A stretch of 64,000 bases of DNA from an uncultured Clostridia bacterium (GTDB lineage Bacteria > Bacillota > Clostridia > Saccharofermentanales > Saccharofermentanaceae), in assembly GCA_947304405.1 (NCBI GenBank), contig CAMZBB010000001.1, positions 36,023 through 100,022 on the forward strand, read 5' to 3'. This document shows positions 31,735 to 40,918 of the stretch, piece after piece (position 1 is the first letter of the stretch; each line of letters starts with the position of its first letter). Under the pieces are notes generated by a model, which had not been told where the DNA came from, made no database searches, and saw only the letters and a program-made list of their open reading frames with translations. The position numbers were made by a program, and so were the translations under genes.

Positions 31735-33002
31735 AGTCTTTCCTCACTTTCAAACTCGATATCACTGTTTTGCGATATTGTTTTCAGATTATTAAGCGTG
31801 ATATCCCACAACCTGTCCTGCTGCGAGATCAAGCGTTTTACCGTATCTTCCCTGTTCTTCTCATGAATGGTCTCGAATTTTCCGACAATGGTATCTTTAA
31901 GCTTTTCGGGCTCGCTGTTCAGTTCAACATACCAGTCAGTTGCATCGATATCTTCCAAAAACCACTTCATCTTATCATGTGAACCGAGAGAAATAATCTC
32001 ACAATTGAGGCCAAACGGGATCATTTGTGCGTGACCGCGCATTCCGAGTACCACATCCATCTGATTGTAGAAGGACAGGATCTTATCGGGATAGTAAACC
32101 GACATGTCAACAGCCTTAAACTTCGCTTTTGCCTGCTTCAGATAAGGAATGAAAGCGTTGTCAACGCCGCAGTGCGCGGCGAAATATACCTCATACCCCT
32201 TGTCGGCGATCGCTTTTGCGGCCTGGGCAATCTGACCCAGGATCAGGTCTTTATTCTCTCCGAAACGGTTTTCGGGCCTGTCCAGAGCAATATTAAAAGC
32301 AACCTTGCCGGTCGTCTTTTTGGCGGGCAATGTATCGGCATACAGTTTCCTGATAAGAGTCGTCGTGCACGGCTGGAAAACGATGCGGTCATGGAGAGTC
32401 TCAGGCACTATCTCTTTGATGGCTTTAATGCTTCCCGTGTTCCTAAGGCCGAAAAAGCTGCTCTTTTCGAGAAGCTTAATGAGATTGCTCTCAAACAGCT
32501 CTGACGACTTCTGGCCCCTGAAATAGTTGTATCCGACGGAATATACGCAGATCGGACATGAGATATGGTCAAGCTGCTCGGGGGATATCGCCCACTGCCA
32601 GCCGCTGATCGTGTTCTTGTTCGTATCGGGAAGGAACAGTCCGCCGCCGCCGATGACAAGCAAACGGCCTGCATTTATGGAATCGACCGTGGCATCAGTT
32701 ACCTCTTCGTTGACGGGAATGATATTCCAGCGCTCATTTTTGGCCGAGTGATTAATCGTCTTTCTGACACACTGCGAGAGCATCGTGTCTCCGGCATTGC
32801 CGATCGCATAATATGTGACCTGCGAAAAGACCCCGCTTCCCCCGTTGCCTTTACTCTCAACAGCAAGGAATGCCTCTTTCTTCTTTTTGAAGGCCTTTAC
32901 CTTGAAATGCCGTCTGGCTCTGTATATTAAGTTGCTGCCCATCAATAGTTCCTTTATGAATTCATAAAAACGAAGCTTCCCGGTCTGGAAACTCTTGAAC
33001 AT
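31731..33002 (-). CDS. polysaccharide pyruvyltransferase family protein
   Basis: The 423-residue GT-B-like protein has the glycine-rich motif LLVIGGGGLFLPD near residue 115 and a C-terminal LGMRGHAQMIPFGLNCEIISLGSHDK, both typical of the CsaB/WcaK pyruvyltransferase family that adds ketal-linked pyruvate to sugars from PEP. It lies directly upstream of the NeuB-like synthase (ATGA overlap). A pyruvyl ketal would give negative charge to the surface glycan. Family membership is clear; the acceptor is unknown. Confidence 0.83.
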   Translation of the reverse strand: MFKSFQTGKLRFYEFIKELLMGSNLIYRARRHFKVKAFKKKKEAFLAVESKGNGGSGVFSQVTYYAIGNAGDTMLSQCVRKTINHSAKNERWNIIPVNEEVTDATVDSINAGRLLVIGGGGLFLPDTNKNTISGWQWAISPEQLDHISCPICVYSVGYNYFRGQKSSELFESNLIKLLEKSSFFGLRNTGSIKAIKEIVPETLHDRIVFQPCTTTLIRKLYADTLPAKKTTGKVAFNIALDRPENRFGENKDLILGQIAQAAKAIADKGYEVYFAAHCGVDNAFIPYLKQAKAKFKAVDMSVYYPDKILSFYNQMDVVLGMRGHAQMIPFGLNCEIISLGSHDKMKWFLEDIDATDWYVELNSEPEKLKDTIVGKFETIHEKNREDTVKRLISQQDRLWDITLNNLKTISQNSDIEFESEERL

Positions 33003-33069
33003 TTTACCATACCTTCTTTAAGAAGATACATATAGGTTCGGGAAATATCAGGATGTTGGGCTATAGTCC

Positions 33070-34131
33070 TTATTTGTAGGTCGTCACGCCCTGTTTGCTC
33101 TGGAACTTGGTCTTTGACCGCTCCATCAGCCCGTAGAGCTTCAATTTCATAAGGATATACTTGATCTTGTTATTCCTGTTCAGGCTCGAAAACGGTATAT
33201 GGCGGAAAACGTCGCAGAAAGGCTTTGATGTCATGTATGCCTTGCATTCTTTCCAGCGCTTATTGCCCTTTACGGGGTTATTCGGGTTATAGAACTTCTG
33301 GGTGATGCATCTTTGCATGGCAATGAAGACCCTGTAATACAACACGCCAGTAAACTCCTCGGACTTGTTGTAAGTCTTGGCAAACTTAAAGATCTCATCA
33401 CAATATATCCTCTGATCCTTGTCTGCATTGCCGCGGTATCCTCTGACGAGCCCGCCTTCCGTATCTCTGTAGTGATAGATGGTCTTGGCTACATACTCGA
33501 CGCAAGAAGCTTTCTCGACTGAATAAAGGAAGAATATGCTGTCTTCGCCGTATGGAACGATGGGGAACATGAGCTCTTGCTCCTTCAGATATTCCGTCCT
33601 GAAGATCTTGGCCCAGCCCGAACCTATAAACAGCGCAGACGTGCCTTTCTTCGTCGGTACAAGGCAGCACTCCTTCTGGAGTCCTTCACGCTCCTCATAG
33701 CTGACAAATCTGGTGCCGTCAGGGAATGCGGCAGAGCATTTCATTTCTCTGGAAGGATAATTCCTGTAACCGGTGTAAATGTATATATCCGCCTTCTCCT
33801 GCTGCTCTCTGATCCGTTCAAAGAAAGACTCCGCGAAGTCTTCATCAACCCAGTCATCACCGTCGACAAAAGTGACCCACTCGGTACTGCACTCAAGAAG
33901 TCCGCTGTTGCGGGCAGCTGACAGGCCGCCGTTCTTTTTGTGGATCACCCGGACCCTGGAGTCTTTTTCCGCATTGGCATCACAGATCGCTCCGCAGTCG
34001 TCAGGCGAACCGTCGTCGACAAGGATCAACTCAATATCCTTACAGCTCTGACCTAAAATGCTGTCGATGCAAAGCTGCAGAAAATCGTATTTGACCTTAT
34101 AGACAGGGACAACAAACGTCAGTTTAGTCAT
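33070..34131 (-). CDS. family 2 glycosyltransferase
   Basis: The 353 residues open with the GT-A nucleotide-sugar fold: FVVPVYKVKYDFLQLCIDSI, ELILVDDGSPDDCG, VIHKKNGGLSAARNSGL and the metal-binding EWVTFVDGDDWV (about residue 88 onward). The C-terminal 130 residues are basic and typical of capsule or teichoic-type transferases. Its ATG overlaps the stop of the preceding LicD gene (ATGA) behind GGAGG. Donor and acceptor cannot be told. Confidence 0.88.
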   Translation of the reverse strand: MTKLTFVVPVYKVKYDFLQLCIDSILGQSCKDIELILVDDGSPDDCGAICDANAEKDSRVRVIHKKNGGLSAARNSGLLECSTEWVTFVDGDDWVDEDFAESFFERIREQQEKADIYIYTGYRNYPSREMKCSAAFPDGTRFVSYEEREGLQKECCLVPTKKGTSALFIGSGWAKIFRTEYLKEQELMFPIVPYGEDSIFFLYSVEKASCVEYVAKTIYHYRDTEGGLVRGYRGNADKDQRIYCDEIFKFAKTYNKSEEFTGVLYYRVFIAMQRCITQKFYNPNNPVKGNKRWKECKAYMTSKPFCDVFRHIPFSSLNRNNKIKYILMKLKLYGLMERSKTKFQSKQGVTTYK

Positions 34132-34985
34132 TTTTCCTCCGAAGGATCAGGTACATATGCGTGATCCAGATCGAACTTCAAAACCTTGGATACCGGGAAT
34201 CTCTTATCTTCCGGCGGCAGGCTCATATAGTCCTTATACATCATGGTGAGGAACTCGTCATACTTATTCGGAACGGAATACATCCTGCCCTCAAATTCAA
34301 GCTTCTTTACAGGCAGGAAAAGGTCCTTGTCATATACCGCTCCATAGTTCCATTTCACGTAAGACGCGTTTGCTATGTCGTACTTCTTGACCTTTCTTTC
34401 AGCCTTGCTGAAAACCTTGTAGCAGAAATGCTTATGCTTGAAGACCGGAAGAACCATCTTCGCAACGAGTTTCTTCCAACCCGGCTGGTTATGTAGAGGG
34501 ACTCTCTGTGCTGCGAACAGCCCGTACAGATTTGCGTTGAAATCCTGTCTGAACCTGGCAAATCTGCCCTTCGGGGCACCGTCAAGGGGCTCGACGTCTA
34601 TCTTTATGCCCTGGCAGATGTCGTATTTCTCGGAATAAGCATAAACGCATGTGGTCGAAGCATCCTTGATCTGCGTTATGTGGACTCCCGTAAGCTCGTT
34701 TTCGCCGGGCCTGCAGAGCACAAAACGTCCGTCGGGATGTTCCTTGTTCCAAAGCAAAGTCAGCTTCTCATAGTCAGGCCTTGGCAGGCATACGTCAAGG
34801 TCGTCATCCCAAGGGATGAAACCCTTGTGGCGCACTGCTCCCAGACACGTGCCGGCTGACAGGAAATATGTAAGCCCGTGTTTCTCGCAGAAATCGGCAA
34901 ACTCAGAGAGGATCCCCGTGAGCTTCAACTGCAGCTTCCTCAATTCTTCGCTGCTCAAATCCTTAAAGCAGATCTCGTTTTGCAT
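34128..34985 (-). CDS. LicD-family phosphotransferase (LicD 1)
   Basis: The 285-residue protein has LicD hallmarks: HGLTYFLSAGTCLGAVRHKG then FIPWDDDLDVCLPRPDYEK, the Asp-rich nucleotidyl-transfer motif shared with LicD, fukutin and FKRP. LicD proteins move phosphocholine or another phospho-alcohol from a CDP carrier to a sugar. It sits between a GDPD-like gene (upstream, 12 bp) and a glycosyltransferase. No CDP-choline synthesis genes lie in the window, so the transferred group is open. Confidence 0.87.
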   Translation of the reverse strand: MQNEICFKDLSSEELRKLQLKLTGILSEFADFCEKHGLTYFLSAGTCLGAVRHKGFIPWDDDLDVCLPRPDYEKLTLLWNKEHPDGRFVLCRPGENELTGVHITQIKDASTTCVYAYSEKYDICQGIKIDVEPLDGAPKGRFARFRQDFNANLYGLFAAQRVPLHNQPGWKKLVAKMVLPVFKHKHFCYKVFSKAERKVKKYDIANASYVKWNYGAVYDKDLFLPVKKLEFEGRMYSVPNKYDEFLTMMYKDYMSLPPEDKRFPVSKVLKFDLDHAYVPDPSEEK

Positions 34986-34997
34986 CTTTTTACCCCG

Positions 34998-35864
34998 TTA
35001 ATTACCCCTGGTTTTCTTTTGGACAAGCTTTTTCACATAGATCCGCTTGAAATATGTAAGCATGTACAAAGGATACTGGAATATTATCAATATCCCGTCA
35101 AATCTCTTGGCAATAAGATTTACACTCACTCCGGCAGCCTTAAGCTTGCCGTTCTTCGTGTTGAATTTGGTTCTCGAGAAGACCGTTATCCCGGCAGATG
35201 AATACTTTTCGATCTCGCCTTTGAACATGTTCTCGTACTTCCACGGATATGAGACAAATCTGATGTTTCTTTCAAGCAGCCAATCAGGTGATACAAAGCC
35301 GTCCTCTTTGTCGTTATACTCGTATCTTGCGCAGTATATGATATTTCCTTCAGGCGCGCCGGAAGCAAGGCCTTCGCTCATTTCCCCGTTATATGCTTCA
35401 AGAAGGATACGGTTCCAGAGTTCGTTATCGTCTCCTGCGAACCCCTTCATTTTTTGTGCAAAATCAAAGCATTCATCCTTAGTGAAAAATCCGAAAAGAT
35501 CGAACACGAAAATGCAGTCCTTATTTGCTCTTGCCGTCTCAACGCAGGTCTTCAGCGACAGCGGCGTGAGGCCTTTCGTAGATATCGAAAACAGCTTTTG
35601 GGACATGAACCATTCTTCCGTACGCTGCTCCACAGGCGGAAGATCTATTATTTCCAGCCTTCTTAAAGATTTATCTTCAACGGTATGCGCGACGGCAACA
35701 TAATTCCCGTCAGCAGTCCTTGCAAAATCTATCTCGAATATCTTTATCCCTTTTCCATGCCAATACGAAAAAGCCTCCATGGTGTTAGTCTGCCTGAGGC
35801 CTTTAAACGCACCGTTTCCGTGCATGGCGTAGTTATAGGATCCTTTGAGTTCATTGATATTCAT
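34998..35864 (-). CDS. atypical glycerophosphodiester phosphodiesterase-like protein
   Basis: The 288 residues show a divergent GDPD barrel: AMHGNGAFKGLRQTNTMEAF in place of the usual HRG-(x)n-ENTLxAF, then GIKIFEIDFARTADGNYVAVAH corresponding to the family's metal-binding E-x-D and the final His, and FVFDLFG. The Arg of the catalytic HRG motif is replaced by Asn (HGN). The C-terminal 45 residues are hydrophobic and basic and may associate with the membrane. It lies between two LicD genes, so it may edit or remove a phosphodiester substituent that they add. The start codon has only a weak ribosome-binding site. Confidence 0.6.
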   Translation of the reverse strand: MNINELKGSYNYAMHGNGAFKGLRQTNTMEAFSYWHGKGIKIFEIDFARTADGNYVAVAHTVEDKSLRRLEIIDLPPVEQRTEEWFMSQKLFSISTKGLTPLSLKTCVETARANKDCIFVFDLFGFFTKDECFDFAQKMKGFAGDDNELWNRILLEAYNGEMSEGLASGAPEGNIIYCARYEYNDKEDGFVSPDWLLERNIRFVSYPWKYENMFKGEIEKYSSAGITVFSRTKFNTKNGKLKAAGVSVNLIAKRFDGILIIFQYPLYMLTYFKRIYVKKLVQKKTRGN

Positions 35865-35884
35865 CTATGGTTCTTACGCTCTCA

Positions 35885-36730
35885 TCAGTTGAAATATTTG
35901 AAATACGAATCCGGTATCTTGACTTCAAATTCCACGGAATGTTCAGGGACTCTCTTCTCTTCGGGCGGAAGATTCGAGAAGTCGCCGTACATCTCATTCA
36001 GAAAAACATCAGCATTCTTGAGGACCATAAGTCTTGTGCCTCTGAAATCCGCATAAGTATAACCCTCGTCATACTTCTGCTTGTTGAAACGCCTCTTAGT
36101 CTCGTACATCCTTGACGTAAACCTCGTATATATCCCGGAACCTTTTGCATTGCCGAGGCGGACGATGGAATCGTTCAGATCCCATACATCCCTTTTCCCG
36201 ATATAGATGTTTGCAATGAATTTTCCGATCCCGCCAAGGACATATCGCAATGTTCTCTTTGCGCCGGAGTACTCTGTCCTTCTGTGGTTTTTTGTTCCCT
36301 GATTCGCGAAATGGCATCTGAGCATGTAAGTCATGTTCTTCTTATGCTTGAAGAGGAACTTGCTCTTCGGCATCTCGTCGTTGATAAACAGATCGATGAA
36401 CTTGTCCGTGCCTGCGTATTTGGGAATAGTTACCCTGTCGAGGAAAGACAGCTTGAACATCTTTATTTCCGTGGTATGACCGATACATGCGCGGATCTTG
36501 TCATATTCCTCTCTCGTAACCATTACGTCGGCGTCATCGTCCCAGGGAATGAAGTCTCCGTGCCTTAACACGCCGAGAAGCGTACCGTCTCCAAGCGAAT
36601 ATGATATGCCTTTTTCGGAACAGAACTTGTCAAAAGCGACAAGTATCTCCAGAAGAGCGTCATGGTTTTCCTTAAGGCCATACTTCTCTTCATAGTGCCC
36701 GACTTCACTGTAAGGATAGGGAACTTCCAT
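35885..36730 (-). CDS. LicD-family phosphotransferase (LicD 2)
   Basis: The 281-residue protein contains CSEKGISYSLGDGTLLGVLRHGD and DFIPWDDDADVMVTREEYDK, the LicD Asp-rich motif. It is clearly diverged from LicD 1, so a different acceptor or donor is likely. I start at the ATG at 36730 (MEVPYPY) behind a GGAGG; a TTG ten codons earlier is possible. The preceding SDR gene ends 32 bp upstream of this ATG. Confidence 0.85.
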   Translation of the reverse strand: MEVPYPYSEVGHYEEKYGLKENHDALLEILVAFDKFCSEKGISYSLGDGTLLGVLRHGDFIPWDDDADVMVTREEYDKIRACIGHTTEIKMFKLSFLDRVTIPKYAGTDKFIDLFINDEMPKSKFLFKHKKNMTYMLRCHFANQGTKNHRRTEYSGAKRTLRYVLGGIGKFIANIYIGKRDVWDLNDSIVRLGNAKGSGIYTRFTSRMYETKRRFNKQKYDEGYTYADFRGTRLMVLKNADVFLNEMYGDFSNLPPEEKRVPEHSVEFEVKIPDSYFKYFN

Positions 36731-36761
36731 TTTATCCGTTTCCTCCGTTTTATCCCTCAAC

Positions 36762-37532
36762 TTAAATGTATTCGCCCGCCGTGATCCTGAATGTGCTTCC
36801 TGTCATCATGGAAGAAGCATCAGACATCAGATAGACAAGTGCTTCCGTAAAGTCAGAATATTCACACATGCGCCCCATCGGGAGTATGCCGGCGGCACGC
36901 TTTTTCAGATCTTCAACGCTCTCGCCCTGGCTTATCCTGAGGCTGACTTCACCTTCAGTGGCAGTCCAGCCCAGAGTCAGATAGTTACAGCGTATATGTT
37001 CATCCGCATACTGATGCGCAATGTGTTCGTTAAGTATCCTCAATACGCCTTTCGTCATCGCATAAGCCGCCCTGTCCTTCTGACCGCCCCATGCGTGCGC
37101 AGAACCCGTGAGGACAATGCTTCCGCCGCCGTTCTTCCTCATGTAATTGACGGCAGACTGACAGCAGAAAAAAGCCGCCTTGTAATTCACGGAAGTAACA
37201 AGATCGAATGTCTCCTCGTCACATGTGTCAAGCGGACTTACCGGCGTGATTCCGGCATAGTTAAAAAATCCGTCGATCTTCCCGAACTTCTCGTAAGCGA
37301 CGTCGAACAGATGCTTGCAATCTTCAACCTTGAGCAGATCCGTATGAACGAAAACGGCATCAGATCCATTGTCCCGGATAAATGCAGCCGTCTCTTCGCC
37401 GGCTGATTCATCGCGGCCGCCTATGACGACCTTGGCGCCTTCCTGTCCTGCAACTTTTGCGAAAGCATTTCCAACGCCTTTTGTTCCGCCTGAAATAACG
37501 ATCACTTTATCTTTCAAACGCTTGTTTTCCAT
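36762..37532 (-). CDS. short-chain dehydrogenase/reductase
   Basis: From the ATG at 37532 (MENKRLKDK, with AGAGG 8 bp upstream) the protein has 256 residues. It carries the NAD(P) motif SGGTKGVGNAF, a following GGRDES suggesting specificity for NADP or NAD by context, NYAG, the catalytic Ser in LTGSAHAWGG and YAMTK. This classical SDR sits in the glycan locus between a LicD and an ATP-grasp gene whose stop overlaps the longer upstream frame. It may reduce or oxidise a sugar or polyol precursor; the substrate is unknown. Confidence 0.85.
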   Translation of the reverse strand: MENKRLKDKVIVISGGTKGVGNAFAKVAGQEGAKVVIGGRDESAGEETAAFIRDNGSDAVFVHTDLLKVEDCKHLFDVAYEKFGKIDGFFNYAGITPVSPLDTCDEETFDLVTSVNYKAAFFCCQSAVNYMRKNGGGSIVLTGSAHAWGGQKDRAAYAMTKGVLRILNEHIAHQYADEHIRCNYLTLGWTATEGEVSLRISQGESVEDLKKRAAGILPMGRMCEYSDFTEALVYLMSDASSMMTGSTFRITAGEYI

Positions 37533-37573
37533 CTGCAAGACCTCTCTTTCAAACGATTTGCTCTTTTGCCCCG

Positions 37574-38866
37574 TCACGAAAGCTCCAATGCCTTATCGAC
37601 ATCAAATCCTTTAAGGAGCAGGTTGTTGCCGTTCTCATCAAGTACCTTGACGGTATCCATGTAATGCTTAAGAGCTTCAGCCAATCCGGCCTTGCTGTCG
37701 CAAACGAGATACATGCGTGTAAGCACCTGCTTTTCGTTGCCTATCCATTCAGGCAGTACGGTATCTCCTTCATGGAGCCTTACGATATTTGCGACGACAC
37801 GCTCATCCTTGTCCAGTTCATCAAGACCTTCTATCTTCGCGATCTTGCCCTGCTTTAACAGGAACCAGAGAGTAGCAGCCCACTTTCCGCGGAGTTTTGT
37901 ATCGTCTTCCTTTTCGAGATCGATATCGCCCTCCGAACCCGTAAGAGCGAAACGGATAAGCATCTCACGCTGATCAAAGCCGTGGATGGCCTTCATGAGA
38001 AGATGAGGTGCCTCGCCCTGGAGTCTGAAGCCTGTATCATACACATAGAACTCGCCGTTCTCATAGAATCCCGAAAGCATGAGAACGCCGTTCTCTATTC
38101 CGATCTCCTTGAAAAGCTTCAGCGCATTCGGATGCATCTTCTCGAAATACTCATCAAGATGCTTGGAAGGATAAGTGCCGCCGAGGCAGACGCGTGAAAG
38201 GCCAGGCTGCTCATCAGTCGTGTAACGGTCATAGATGCAGGATGCGGAGCAGTATCCGTCCTTGAACGTGTAGTACATTCCCATGTCATCGCACTGCATG
38301 TAACGCTCAACGATAAAACGCTTTGAATGGCTGTGTTCAAGCGCGACCTCAACGCCTTTCCTCAATTCATCCTCGTTGTATGCCACGGTCATGCCGACAC
38401 CGCCGCCGTTATCGACCGGCTTTACCATGACGGGATACTTTATCGCCGCCAGATCTTCAGCTTTCATATCAGCGTCAAGCTTGTACTCCGGGATGCCGTG
38501 GACTCCGTAACGCTCGCATGTGGCCTTGAAAACATCCTTAAAGGAAAAGACGTCAACGATCTTCTGCGTTGCATAGCAAGGGAGTCCGAGCGTGTCACAG
38601 ACCTTGCAGTACATGGGGACCAGAATATCCGCAACACCGACAAGCACGCCATCAACATTTTCATCTTTTGCTATCTTGATGACCGCATCGGTATCAAGAC
38701 CTTCAAAAGTATATTTCTTCCATGCATATGCCTTGGCAGCATCATTCTCTCGCGCGGATGCAACGATAGTCTTGATGCCCCAGCTGTTTGCTATCTCAAC
38801 AAGCGGGATAGTCTCGGGATTGCCGCCCAGGATCAGAAGTTTCTTTCCTTCAAATTCGCTCTTCAT
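37574..38866 (-). CDS. ATP-grasp superfamily ligase (carbamoyl-phosphate-synthase-like)
   Basis: The 430-residue protein has a Rossmann-like pre-ATP-grasp domain (LLILGGNPETIPLVEIANSW at the start), then the ATP-grasp fold with YPVMVKPVDNGGGVGMTVAY (from about residue 142) and FIVERYMQ. A C-terminal region of about 130 residues ends the chain. Enzymes of this type couple carboxylates to amines or thiols through an acyl-phosphate. In a surface-glycan locus it could attach an amino acid or acyl group to an amino sugar. AAAGGA precedes the ATG. Confidence 0.8.
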   Translation of the reverse strand: MKSEFEGKKLLILGGNPETIPLVEIANSWGIKTIVASARENDAAKAYAWKKYTFEGLDTDAVIKIAKDENVDGVLVGVADILVPMYCKVCDTLGLPCYATQKIVDVFSFKDVFKATCERYGVHGIPEYKLDADMKAEDLAAIKYPVMVKPVDNGGGVGMTVAYNEDELRKGVEVALEHSHSKRFIVERYMQCDDMGMYYTFKDGYCSASCIYDRYTTDEQPGLSRVCLGGTYPSKHLDEYFEKMHPNALKLFKEIGIENGVLMLSGFYENGEFYVYDTGFRLQGEAPHLLMKAIHGFDQREMLIRFALTGSEGDIDLEKEDDTKLRGKWAATLWFLLKQGKIAKIEGLDELDKDERVVANIVRLHEGDTVLPEWIGNEKQVLTRMYLVCDSKAGLAEALKHYMDTVKVLDENGNNLLLKGFDVDKALELS

Positions 38867-38894
38867 TTTTCGTCCTTTCCAACGCTTCTTTGCG

Positions 38895-39665
38895 TCATCC
38901 TTTTACACCGGATAATCTGAATTCCTCACCCTGCCTCATAAGCAGGACAGGAAGTTTTTTCTCGCACATAAGATCATAAAACTGTTTTAAGTCACCGCCG
39001 TGCGAAGCACACATGCCGTAATGACAGGGGATCGTGATCCCGGGATTCAGTTTTTCCGCCAGCTTGGCCGTGTCTTCGCCGTCCATATTCCCGTACATTC
39101 CGTTGATCGGACTGATAAGAACATCGAGAGGCTGAGGTATCTCACCTGTCCTGTCGAGCCTTAAGCAGCTGTCACCGACCTCATAGATGGTCTTTCCGTC
39201 GACTTTCACGACAACACCGACAGCATCTGGCGCTCCCTCTCCGTGATCGCAATTAACGAAGGTGATATCAAAGTCGCCTGCGATCTTTCTGTCGCCGGGT
39301 CTCACATAAGTTACGGAAGAAGCGAAATGGTCAATGTTAGTCTGTTTGACCAGTTTCTCGCAATCAACCGAACAGTAAAGTTCTGCGCCGTTACTGACGA
39401 TCTCGGGAACTGCTTCGATATCGAAATGATCCAGATGAGGATGAGTACATATAACCACGTCAAACGTAAGATCGGAAGGCTCCAATATCTGAGGAAGGAG
39501 TCTCTTGAATCCGATGTGGCCCTCAAACGGTTCAACGCAATTGGACAGATAAAGATCGATGGCCAGGAGCTGTCCGGAGCTGCTCTTGATGATAAAGCCG
39601 GACTGTCCCAAACTAAAAACAGAAGGGCCGGTTGACGTCAGAACTCTTGTTGCGAAATCAAGCAT
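38895..39665 (-). CDS. metallo-beta-lactamase-fold hydrolase (UlaG-like)
   Basis: The 256 residues show the MBL metal-binding motif THPHLDHFD (near residue 73), a downstream Asp in VGDS, and the final His in IPCHYGM. The UlaG-like subgroup hydrolyses lactones or phosphoesters. It sits between the ATP-grasp gene and a glycosyltransferase in the same transcript. AAGGAG lies 8 bp before the ATG. The role in glycan synthesis is open. Confidence 0.85.
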   Translation of the reverse strand: MLDFATRVLTSTGPSVFSLGQSGFIIKSSSGQLLAIDLYLSNCVEPFEGHIGFKRLLPQILEPSDLTFDVVICTHPHLDHFDIEAVPEIVSNGAELYCSVDCEKLVKQTNIDHFASSVTYVRPGDRKIAGDFDITFVNCDHGEGAPDAVGVVVKVDGKTIYEVGDSCLRLDRTGEIPQPLDVLISPINGMYGNMDGEDTAKLAEKLNPGITIPCHYGMCASHGGDLKQFYDLMCEKKLPVLLMRQGEEFRLSGVKG

Positions 39666-39677
39666 TTTCAGTACTCC

Positions 39678-40901
39678 TTATCTGTTTTTCTCCTCAGCCG
39701 CAATGGCATCAACATCGAGGAAACGGTTTAACAGGTCTTCCCTGTCCTCAGGTACGGCGACAGTAAGTATCTTCGCGCCGTCTGCCCCTAAGCCGGTCAG
39801 TCTGTCTTTTATCTTACCCGCGACCAGACTGTCAACGGTCGCGATGAGAATGTAATCGTATGAAAGGTCCGAAATGCTTTCGACCGGATCAACGTCAAGG
39901 CAGCATCTCCTGTATTCCCAATAGTCGTCATCGATCCAGGAAACTACCCTGCAATGATTCAATTCACCGAATCTTTTCACAAGCTGCTGACCGAATGTGC
40001 CGGCACTATATACGACGACGTCTTTGCCGTAATACGAAGGATCGAAAGGCGAATAATCTTCATGAGGCAGCCTTCCGCCGGAACGCATTATCGCAATGGA
40101 AAGGATGTAATCTATAACCTGCTTTTTGATACCCAGTTCCCTGTCCGTCCTGTCACTCCACTTCGTCAGGTAATCGAAAAGATACTTCAGTTTCTGGGCC
40201 TCGTTGCTGTATCCGCTGCTCTGTTTGAGCATGGAGTCTTCGCGCTGGCGGTAGTGGTAAGAGGTGTTATCGATGACCGCAACGCGTGAACAGTTAAGAA
40301 GCGCAGGATAAGTAACAGCAGCATCTTCACCGATCCCTATCCTGTCATCAACGCCAAGCTGGGGTTCTGTGAGTATCCCGCGTTTGAACAGTTTGTTCCA
40401 TACGTAGGTCGAAATGCCGGGACGGTAATAGGTCCCGAATGAAGCCATGGACTTCCACAGATCCTTAAGCTTTTCGCCTTCGTATATCCCGGAAGGAAGA
40501 TAATTGGTAAAGGTTGCGGACTTGGAAAACAATTCACGCGTGAATCCGGCACAGACCATATCCGCATCATTGTCCACTGCTGCCTTATAGAGTTCCCCGA
40601 TAAGATCCGGTCCTATCCAATCATCACCGTCAACATAAGTGATGTACTCGCCTTTGGATTCCTTAAGGCCGGATTTGCGTGCAGACACCAGGCCGCCGTT
40701 GGTCTTGTGGATAACCTTGATCCTGGGATCTTTTGAACTGTATAGATCGCATATCTCAGCGCATCTGTCTTTCCCGCCGTCATCCACTAAGATGATCTCG
40801 AGATTCTTATATGTCTGGTTAATGATGCTTTCAATGCATAGACCGACATACCTGTCGATCATGTAGATCGGAACGATAACGCTTATCAACGGCTGATCCA
40901 T
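39678..40901 (-). CDS. family 2 glycosyltransferase with C-terminal Rossmann-like domain
   Basis: The 407-residue protein (ATG at 40901 with GGAAGGAG 6 bp upstream) starts with a GT2 domain: ISVIVPIYMIDRYVGLCIESI, EIILVDDGGKDRC, YITYVDGDDW. After about residue 290 a second domain follows: DVVVYSAGTFGQQLVKRF then VSWIDDDYW, which resembles the N-terminal Rossmann-like domain of PglD-type sugar acyltransferases. It lacks the left-handed helix that would carry acetyl transfer. It follows the PglC-like initiating transferase gene and probably adds the second sugar. Confidence 0.83.
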   Translation of the reverse strand: MDQPLISVIVPIYMIDRYVGLCIESIINQTYKNLEIILVDDGGKDRCAEICDLYSSKDPRIKVIHKTNGGLVSARKSGLKESKGEYITYVDGDDWIGPDLIGELYKAAVDNDADMVCAGFTRELFSKSATFTNYLPSGIYEGEKLKDLWKSMASFGTYYRPGISTYVWNKLFKRGILTEPQLGVDDRIGIGEDAAVTYPALLNCSRVAVIDNTSYHYRQREDSMLKQSSGYSNEAQKLKYLFDYLTKWSDRTDRELGIKKQVIDYILSIAIMRSGGRLPHEDYSPFDPSYYGKDVVVYSAGTFGQQLVKRFGELNHCRVVSWIDDDYWEYRRCCLDVDPVESISDLSYDYILIATVDSLVAGKIKDRLTGLGADGAKILTVAVPEDREDLLNRFLDVDAIAAEEKNR

Positions 40902-40918
40902 CACAATCTCCTTCCGAT

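Noticed and set aside
35047-35703. Open frame of 218 codons on the plus strand opposite the GDPD-like gene
   Set aside because: The minus-strand gene has family motifs and fits the operon; the antisense product has none.
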